Assembly: GCA_001603615.1 (NCBI GenBank)
Contig: LUZL01000186.1
Coordinates: 1-13,325, forward strand
DNA: 13,325 nt
DNA from: Bacteroidales bacterium Bact_20
GTDB taxonomy: Bacteria > Bacteroidota > Bacteroidia > Bacteroidales > DTU049
Reading direction: 5' to 3'
Part shown: piece by piece, positions 7,865 to 13,325 of the stretch
Layout of the letters: every line of letters begins with the position of its first letter
Position numbering within the stretch: position 1 is the first letter of the stretch
Position numbers and translations under genes: made by a program
The notes under the pieces: generated by a model
Seen by the model: only the letters and a program-made list of their open reading frames with translations
Told to the model about the DNA's origin: nothing
Database searches by the model: none

Positions 7865-7929
7865 TTAATAAAATTTTCTTAATAAAATAATTATTTAATT
7901 GTTTTGTTAATATTAAAAAATAATTATTG

Positions 7930-10900
7930 ATGCGAAAAATAATTTTATTATTGTTATCATTTTTACCTATAATAATTCTATCACAAGAGATTAATATTTT
8001 AAAAAAACCTTATGTAATTGAAAATTTTAACAATGTAGAATTACCTTATTATATAAAAACTTCAAAGATTATTCCACTAAATCAATATTGGGATTTTTAC
8101 TTAAATGCTGATAGTACTTTTTTGATACCTGCTGAGCAATTAGCTAATTATTCTGATAATTTGACTAATACTTTTGATATTCATTATAATGAGCAAATAG
8201 TAAATGGTAAAAAACAAATTGTATTTTTCGTATGCCCTTTTCGCAAGGTTTCCGATAATATGATAGAGGTATTGCAGGAATGGGATATTCAAGTAATCAT
8301 CTCTCCTACTCAAGCAAATGCTATTTCTCCAAAAAGAACTTATGCTTCTAACTCTATATTATCTCAAGGTAAATGGATAAAATTGAGTACAACTCAAAAA
8401 GGATTTCATTTGATTACATATGATAATCTCGTATCTTGGGGACTAATAAATGCTCCCGTCCCATCTGAACAGTTGAGAATTTATTGCAATGGTAGTCGTA
8501 TGCTCCCAGAGGCTAATAATGTATCACGCTATGATGATCTACACGAAATATCTATAGAAATTAGAGATGGTGGAGATGGAATTTTTGGACAAGGTGATTA
8601 TGCTATTTTCTATGTAGAAGCTCCTATATATTGGGATTTTAATAATACAACAAAAGCTTTTGCACATTCTAGAAATCTTTATTCAGAGAAAAATTTTGTC
8701 TTTGTAACGATAAACAATGTAGGCATACCACAGCGCATCATTACAGCTTCCTCTCCTACAGGTATACCTGATTTATCAGTAAATACTTTTATGGACTTTG
8801 ATTTGTCAGAAAATGAATTATATAATTTTAATAAAAGTGGCAAACAATGGATAGGAGATAAATTTGATTATAACCTTAGCTATGATTATTCATTTTATTT
8901 CCCAAATATAGTAGTTGATTCAAATGTATATATAAACACTATTGTATATGGTAGATCTGAGTTACCATCATCATTTAGATTGATATATGGGAGCAATAGT
9001 TATACTATACCTATACAACCTGTTAGTGGGTATTTAGATGATTATGCTAAAAAAGGTACAGCGGTTGTTAGCTACAAACCATCAAATCCTACTGTAAATA
9101 TTACTCTAAAATATCAGAAAGGTGGAAGTAATAATGCTGTTGGATGGTTAGATTATATAGAAGTAGTTGCTTGGCGTGCATTGTCATTTTATGGTTCTCA
9201 GATGAGCTTTAGACATCCACTTTTACCAAATAATAAAATTGCTCAATTTAACATTTCAAATGCTCCTAGTGATATATATGTATATGATGTTAGCATACCG
9301 GAGCATCCAGTGAGAATGTTAGGTACTCACGTATCTACTAATTACCAATTCAAAGATAGTACTAACATCTTAAAGGAATATATCGCTATTACAAGTACAT
9401 TTCTTATTCCTACTTATGAAGGTCCAGTAAGCAATCAAAATTTACATGCTTTGCCACAAGTAGATTATATAATTATAGCTCCTAATAAGTTTACACAAAT
9501 GGCTAAAAGAATTGGCGATCTTCATTTGGATGAAGAAGGTTTAAGCTATGTTATTGTATCTCCCGAAAAAATTTATAATGAATTTAGCAGTGGCAAACAA
9601 GATATCTCTGCTATTAGAGATTTTATAAAGATGTTTTATGATAGAGCTACTAATGATGCAGAAAAACCAAAATATGTATTACTCTTTGGTGATGCATCCT
9701 ACGACTATCTAAATCGTGTAAATAATAACACTAATGTAATACCTACATTCCAATCTTTAGCTTCTGTGAGTCCAACTGCTAGCTATGCTTCAGATGATTT
9801 CTATGCTTTACTAGATGATGGCGAAGGATATGAATGCAATGGTGCTCTAGATATAGGAGTAGGTAGATTACCTGTAAATAATGAGTCACAAGCATGGGAA
9901 ATGGTATATAAAATAGAGAATTATTATAAAAAACAAGGACGTAATAATAACATCACTATTTGTAATGAAACTGAATGTGTAGTACCACAATTAAGCGATT
10001 GGAGAAATAAAATAGTTTTAGTAGCAGATGATGAAGATGGTAACTTATATGTAAACCAAGCTGAGAATTTAGCTACATTAGTAGAAGGAAAAGCTCCACA
10101 AATCAACATTGAAAAAATTTATTTAGATGCTTATCCACAAATATCTACACCAGCAGGCCAGCGAGCCCCAGAAGTTAATAAAGCTATTAACAAAGCTTTC
10201 TCAGATGGTATTCTTTTATTTAACTATATAGGACATGGTGGAGAAGAGGGACTAGCTCATGAAAGAATTTTACAAATAGTAGATATTCAATCCTGGCAAA
10301 ACAAATGCGCTATGCCACTTGTTATAACTGCTACTTGTGAATTTAGTAGATATGATGATCCAGGTAGGACATCAGCTGGAGAATATGTAATACTCAATCC
10401 CAACGGCGGTGCTATAGCTATGATGACGACCTCTCGAATCGCTTATAGTTCTTATAATGCTATGTTAAATAATGCTCTTATGGATACTTTGATGAGTTTA
10501 TCTAATGGCGCAAGACCTTCTTTTGGAGATGTCTTTGTAATTGCTAAAAATGCTGCAAATAATTCTAATGCTCTTAAAAATTTTATTCTTCTAGGAGATC
10601 CAGCTGCTAAAATTGTCTTCCCAGAAAATAAAATTATTATAGATAGTATAAACAATAAATCTATAGACTATCTCGACACTTTATCTGCTTACGATTTTGT
10701 AACCATTACTGGACATATAGAAAATTTTGATGGCAATTTATTAAATGATTTTGATGGAACTATTTATATAACAATGTATGACAAAAAACAAGAATACTCC
10801 ACCTTAGGTACTGATCCTCATAGCAATCCTCGCCCTTTTAAAGTTTTCTCTAATATAGTTTATAAAGGATCTGCTTCAGTTAAAAGTGGTATGTTTTCTA

Positions 10901-11706
10901 TTAAATTTTATATGCCCATAGACATTAAATATAATATTGATAAAGGAAGGATAACTTTATATGCTGAAAATGGTAAAACGGATGCTACAGGCTATACAAA
11001 TAATTTTTTAATTGGTGGGTCTTCAGATCCTATAGCAGATAACAGAGGACCAGAAATTAATATATATCTCAATTCTACAAATTTTAGAAATGGAGACGTG
11101 GTAAATGAAAATCCTACCTTACTTGCTTTTATTAATGATGAACACGGTATTAATATAACAGGCCAAGCTATAGGGCACGACTTGGTAGCTTGGATAGATA
11201 ATGACTACTCCAATCCTATAATTCTAAATTCTTATTTCAGGTATTCACTAAATTCTTACCAAGATGGATATGTCATTTTCCCATTATCTGATTTAACTGT
11301 TGGGGAACATTCTCTCACTTTGAGAGCATGGGATGTTTTTAATAATTCCTCTGAAGCTAGCATTAACTTTCAAGTATTACCTGATGATAATCTAACTATA
11401 AACAAAATTTTTCCTTATCCAAACCCTATGACTGGTAGCACAACATTTTATATACAACATAATCAAGCTTGTTGTAATAATAAAATTATTATTGAAATTT
11501 ATGATATTTTAGGAAATTTAATAACAGTTTTAGAGAATGAAAATTTTAATGAAGCATACTATAATACTGAAATACAATGGGATGGTAAAACTATATATGG
11601 CAGCACTATAGCTCCTGGCACTTATATTTTCAAAGGATGGTTAGAGAACTATAAAGGAAGAACTTCTATTGCTTCAGGCAAAATTTTAGTTGTTGATAAA
11701 AATTAA
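7930..11706 (+). CDS. porU: Type IX secretion sortase PorU (gingipain-like C25 peptidase)
   Basis: PorU removes the C-terminal signal from type IX secretion cargo at the cell surface and attaches the cargo to lipopolysaccharide; it works with PorV in the attachment complex. The protein has 1258 residues from the ATG at 7930 (a TTG at 7927 directly before it is less likely). A signal peptide covers about residues 1-18 (MRKIILLLLSFLPIIILS, then QE). After a long beta-rich N-terminal region, the C25 domain spans about 512-897. It has VDYIIIAP, YVLLFGDASYDY, IGVGRLPVNN, the catalytic histidine in N-Y-I-G-H769-G-G and the catalytic cysteine in T-A-T-C803-E-F. The His-Cys spacing is 34, close to the gingipains. 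An Ig-like C-terminal domain (from about 1155) has PYPNPMTGSTTF and APGTYIFKGW, like type IX signals; known PorU keeps this domain uncleaved. porV follows at once, as in Porphyromonas and Flavobacterium. Confidence 0.93.
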   Translation: MRKIILLLLSFLPIIILSQEINILKKPYVIENFNNVELPYYIKTSKIIPLNQYWDFYLNADSTFLIPAEQLANYSDNLTNTFDIHYNEQIVNGKKQIVFFVCPFRKVSDNMIEVLQEWDIQVIISPTQANAISPKRTYASNSILSQGKWIKLSTTQKGFHLITYDNLVSWGLINAPVPSEQLRIYCNGSRMLPEANNVSRYDDLHEISIEIRDGGDGIFGQGDYAIFYVEAPIYWDFNNTTKAFAHSRNLYSEKNFVFVTINNVGIPQRIITASSPTGIPDLSVNTFMDFDLSENELYNFNKSGKQWIGDKFDYNLSYDYSFYFPNIVVDSNVYINTIVYGRSELPSSFRLIYGSNSYTIPIQPVSGYLDDYAKKGTAVVSYKPSNPTVNITLKYQKGGSNNAVGWLDYIEVVAWRALSFYGSQMSFRHPLLPNNKIAQFNISNAPSDIYVYDVSIPEHPVRMLGTHVSTNYQFKDSTNILKEYIAITSTFLIPTYEGPVSNQNLHALPQVDYIIIAPNKFTQMAKRIGDLHLDEEGLSYVIVSPEKIYNEFSSGKQDISAIRDFIKMFYDRATNDAEKPKYVLLFGDASYDYLNRVNNNTNVIPTFQSLASVSPTASYASDDFYALLDDGEGYECNGALDIGVGRLPVNNESQAWEMVYKIENYYKKQGRNNNITICNETECVVPQLSDWRNKIVLVADDEDGNLYVNQAENLATLVEGKAPQINIEKIYLDAYPQISTPAGQRAPEVNKAINKAFSDGILLFNYIGHGGEEGLAHERILQIVDIQSWQNKCAMPLVITATCEFSRYDDPGRTSAGEYVILNPNGGAIAMMTTSRIAYSSYNAMLNNALMDTLMSLSNGARPSFGDVFVIAKNAANNSNALKNFILLGDPAAKIVFPENKIIIDSINNKSIDYLDTLSAYDFVTITGHIENFDGNLLNDFDGTIYITMYDKKQEYSTLGTDPHSNPRPFKVFSNIVYKGSASVKSGMFSIKFYMPIDIKYNIDKGRITLYAENGKTDATGYTNNFLIGGSSDPIADNRGPEINIYLNSTNFRNGDVVNENPTLLAFINDEHGINITGQAIGHDLVAWIDNDYSNPIILNSYFRYSLNSYQDGYVIFPLSDLTVGEHSLTLRAWDVFNNSSEASINFQVLPDDNLTINKIFPYPNPMTGSTTFYIQHNQACCNNKIIIEIYDILGNLITVLENENFNEAYYNTEIQWDGKTIYGSTIAPGTYIFKGWLENYKGRTSIASGKILVVDKN

Positions 11707-11734
11707 TTAATATAATAAATATAAATTTTTTTCG

Positions 11735-11742
11735 TAATTTTG
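11735..11742 (+). promoter_or_regulatory. porV -7 promoter element
   Basis: TAATTTTG, identical to the leuS box, ends 26 nt before the porV ATG within the 62-nt porU-porV gap. It suggests porV (and ispF behind it) can be transcribed independently of porU. Confidence 0.45.
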
Positions 11743-11768
11743 TTTTTAATTAGTTTATAGATATTAAT

Positions 11769-12974
11769 ATGCAAAAAATTGGAATTAGTATTTTATTTTT
11801 ACTTTTACTATGTAATTCATTTACATTAAAGGCACAATCATACCAAGGCTTATTAGGACAAACAGGAGACAGATTAAATACAATCACAACAGCTGTACCA
11901 TTTTTATTAATAGCTCCTGATGCTATATCAGGTTCTATGGGAGAAGTAGGTGTTGCTACACCACCAGATATCAATGCTATGCACTGGAATCCAGCAAAAT
12001 ATATTTTCATTGATGGGGACTATGGGGTTACTATTTCATACACTCCTTGGATGAGAAAACTCATTAATGATATAAATTTAGCATATGTGAGTGGTTATTA
12101 TAAAATTGACAAAAATCAAGCTGTAGCTGCTTCTTTAAGATATTTTACTTTAGGAGAAATACAATTTGTCGGCATGACACCAGATGAAAATTTAGGAACT
12201 TTTTCTCCTACAGAGTTTGCTATAGATGCTGCATATAATAGAATATTTGGAGATAATTTCTCCTTTGCTATAGCTCTTAGATATATATATTCTAACCTCT
12301 CTGGTGGAGCTACAGTAGGTACTGGCCATGCTGAAACTAAACCAGGACAATCTGTGGCTGGCGATGTAGCAATTTTTTATAAAAATGATTTTAAAATTAA
12401 TAAACGCGATTCACGTATAGCCTTTGGTATGAATATTTCTAACCTAGGTGCTAAGATTACTTATAGCGAAATCGGTTATAGAGCTTTTTTACCTACTAAT
12501 CTTCGTATTGGTCCAAGTTTTACTTATAATATAGATGATTTTAATGCTATCACTGTAGCTTTTGATTTGAATAAATTATTAGTACCAACACCTCCACTAT
12601 ATGCTTTTGACTCTATAACTGAAGAATATGTTATAGCTAAAGGAATGGATCCTGAAAGAGATGTTGTAAATGCTCTATTTACATCTTTTTGGGATGCACC
12701 AGGTGGCTTTAAAGAGGAATTGAGAGAGGTAGTTTTTAGTGGTGGGGTAGAATATGACTATTCTAAACAATTTTTTATCAGAGCAGGTTATTTCAATGAA
12801 CATAAAACTAAAGGGAATCGTAAGTTTGCTACTTTTGGTGTAGGTGTTAGATATAATATATTTGACTTGAGTTTCTCTTATTTAGTGCCTTTCGAACAAC
12901 ATCATCCTCTTGAGAACGTTCTACGTTTTACTATGACATTCAATTTCTTTAAACAACAAAACAAACCTAAATAG
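11769..12974 (+). CDS. porV: Type IX secretion outer-membrane protein PorV
   Basis: Outer-membrane beta-barrel of the FadL-like group that takes cargo from the SprA/Sov translocon and delivers it to PorU. It has 401 residues, near the usual 390 or so. The signal peptide is MQKIGISILFLLLLCNSF followed by TLKA, with cleavage likely before QSYQG. The mature N-terminus has the typical stretch TAVPFLLIAPDAISGSMGEV, then GVATPPDINAMHWNPAKY, which I recognise as PorV-type. The rest alternates hydrophobic and polar residues in strands separated by Gly/Asn turns, for example FAIALRYIYSNLSGGA, IAFGMNISNLGAKITY, FFIRAGYFNEH and FGVGVRYNIFDLSFSYLVP. It ends in FTMTFNFFKQQNKPK, so a few residues follow the last strand. 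The ATG at 11769 is the only sensible start given the signal peptide. The TAG stop overlaps the GTG start of ispF. Confidence 0.93.
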   Translation: MQKIGISILFLLLLCNSFTLKAQSYQGLLGQTGDRLNTITTAVPFLLIAPDAISGSMGEVGVATPPDINAMHWNPAKYIFIDGDYGVTISYTPWMRKLINDINLAYVSGYYKIDKNQAVAASLRYFTLGEIQFVGMTPDENLGTFSPTEFAIDAAYNRIFGDNFSFAIALRYIYSNLSGGATVGTGHAETKPGQSVAGDVAIFYKNDFKINKRDSRIAFGMNISNLGAKITYSEIGYRAFLPTNLRIGPSFTYNIDDFNAITVAFDLNKLLVPTPPLYAFDSITEEYVIAKGMDPERDVVNALFTSFWDAPGGFKEELREVVFSGGVEYDYSKQFFIRAGYFNEHKTKGNRKFATFGVGVRYNIFDLSFSYLVPFEQHHPLENVLRFTMTFNFFKQQNKPK

Positions 12975-13325
12975 TGAATGAAAATTATAGAATAGGATTT
13001 GGATTTGATATTCATAAATTAGTAAAAAATAAAAAATTATTAATAGGTGGCATAGAGATACCTTTTAAATATGGATGCAAAGCTCATAGCGATGGCGATG
13101 TGCTAATACATGCTCTTATAGACGCTATGCTAGGAGCACTTAACCTGGGCGATATCGGAACTCATTTCCCAGATAATGATATGAATTTTAAAAATATTTC
13201 TTCTGCAGAATTATTAAAAATGACTATAGAAATCTGCAAACCACTGAATTATAATATATCAAATATAGATAGCACTATTATACTGCAAAGACCCAAATTA
13301 CTACCATATATAGATTTAATTAAAG
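12974..13325 (+). CDS. ispF: 2-C-methyl-D-erythritol 2,4-cyclodiphosphate synthase, N-terminal part (3' end outside window)
   Basis: IspF closes CDP-ME 2-phosphate into the cyclic diphosphate of the MEP isoprenoid pathway, releasing CMP, as a cytoplasmic trimer. 117 codons are visible out of a usual 160 or so. The metal ligands are present: D12 and H14 in IGFGFD12-I-H14, and H46 in AHSDGDVLIH46. LNLGDIGTHFPDND and the later STIILQRPKLLPYI also match the family. The start is GTG at 12974-12976, sharing its first base with the last base of the porV TAG (TAGTG); the nearby ATG at 12978 is out of frame and stops after five codons. Expression is therefore likely coupled to porV translation. No separate promoter was seen. 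Clear-cut family member. Confidence 0.95.
   Translation, partial: MNENYRIGFGFDIHKLVKNKKLLIGGIEIPFKYGCKAHSDGDVLIHALIDAMLGALNLGDIGTHFPDNDMNFKNISSAELLKMTIEICKPLNYNISNIDSTIILQRPKLLPYIDLIK

Noticed and set aside
7927..7929. TTG as the porU start
   Set aside because: The ATG directly following gives the same signal peptide and is the more usual start codon.

Overview
The window looks like a piece of chromosome from a low-GC (about 30% by eye) member of the Bacteroidota. Three things point there. It encodes two type IX secretion system proteins (PorU and PorV), a system largely confined to that phylum. Its LeuRS and membrane pyrophosphatase carry Bacteroidota-type sequence variants. The Bacteroidota promoter element TAnnTTTG lies upstream of five of the gene starts. 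I cannot fix the genus; the C-terminus of LeuRS reminds me of the Chitinophagales/Sphingobacteriales side, but only from memory.

Layout, left to right. (1) The 3' end of a tetratricopeptide-repeat gene (+), cut by the window edge, faces hppA across a short gap holding an AT-rich, possibly bidirectional terminator. (2) hppA (-) encodes an ion-pumping membrane pyrophosphatase whose motif lysine predicts K+ independence. (3) A noncoding stretch of about 440 bp follows. It ends in a 17-bp hairpin that directly abuts (4) an IS1595-like insertion sequence with perfect 22-bp terminal inverted repeats and one complete transposase gene, whose catalytic positions look degenerate. (5) leuS (+) encodes a leucyl-tRNA synthetase of 1025 residues, unusually long because about 108 extra residues sit in the leucine-specific region just before KMSKS. 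(6) porU, porV and the start of ispF follow on the + strand. ispF starts at a GTG that overlaps the porV stop by one base, so it is probably translated by coupling and has no promoter of its own.

How the genes fit together. PorU (cysteine-protease sortase) and PorV (outer-membrane beta-barrel partner) act at the last step of type IX secretion, removing C-terminal signals from cargo and attaching it to the cell surface. IspF is an enzyme of the MEP isoprenoid pathway and is linked to them by position only. LeuRS releases pyrophosphate and HppA uses it to energise the membrane, but they do not share an operon.

Most of the window is ordinary core genome. The parts worth a second look are the insert in LeuRS, the IS element with its degenerate catalytic residues and a GC-rich patch, and the hairpin next to that element. 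No CRISPR array, tRNA or rRNA gene was seen.
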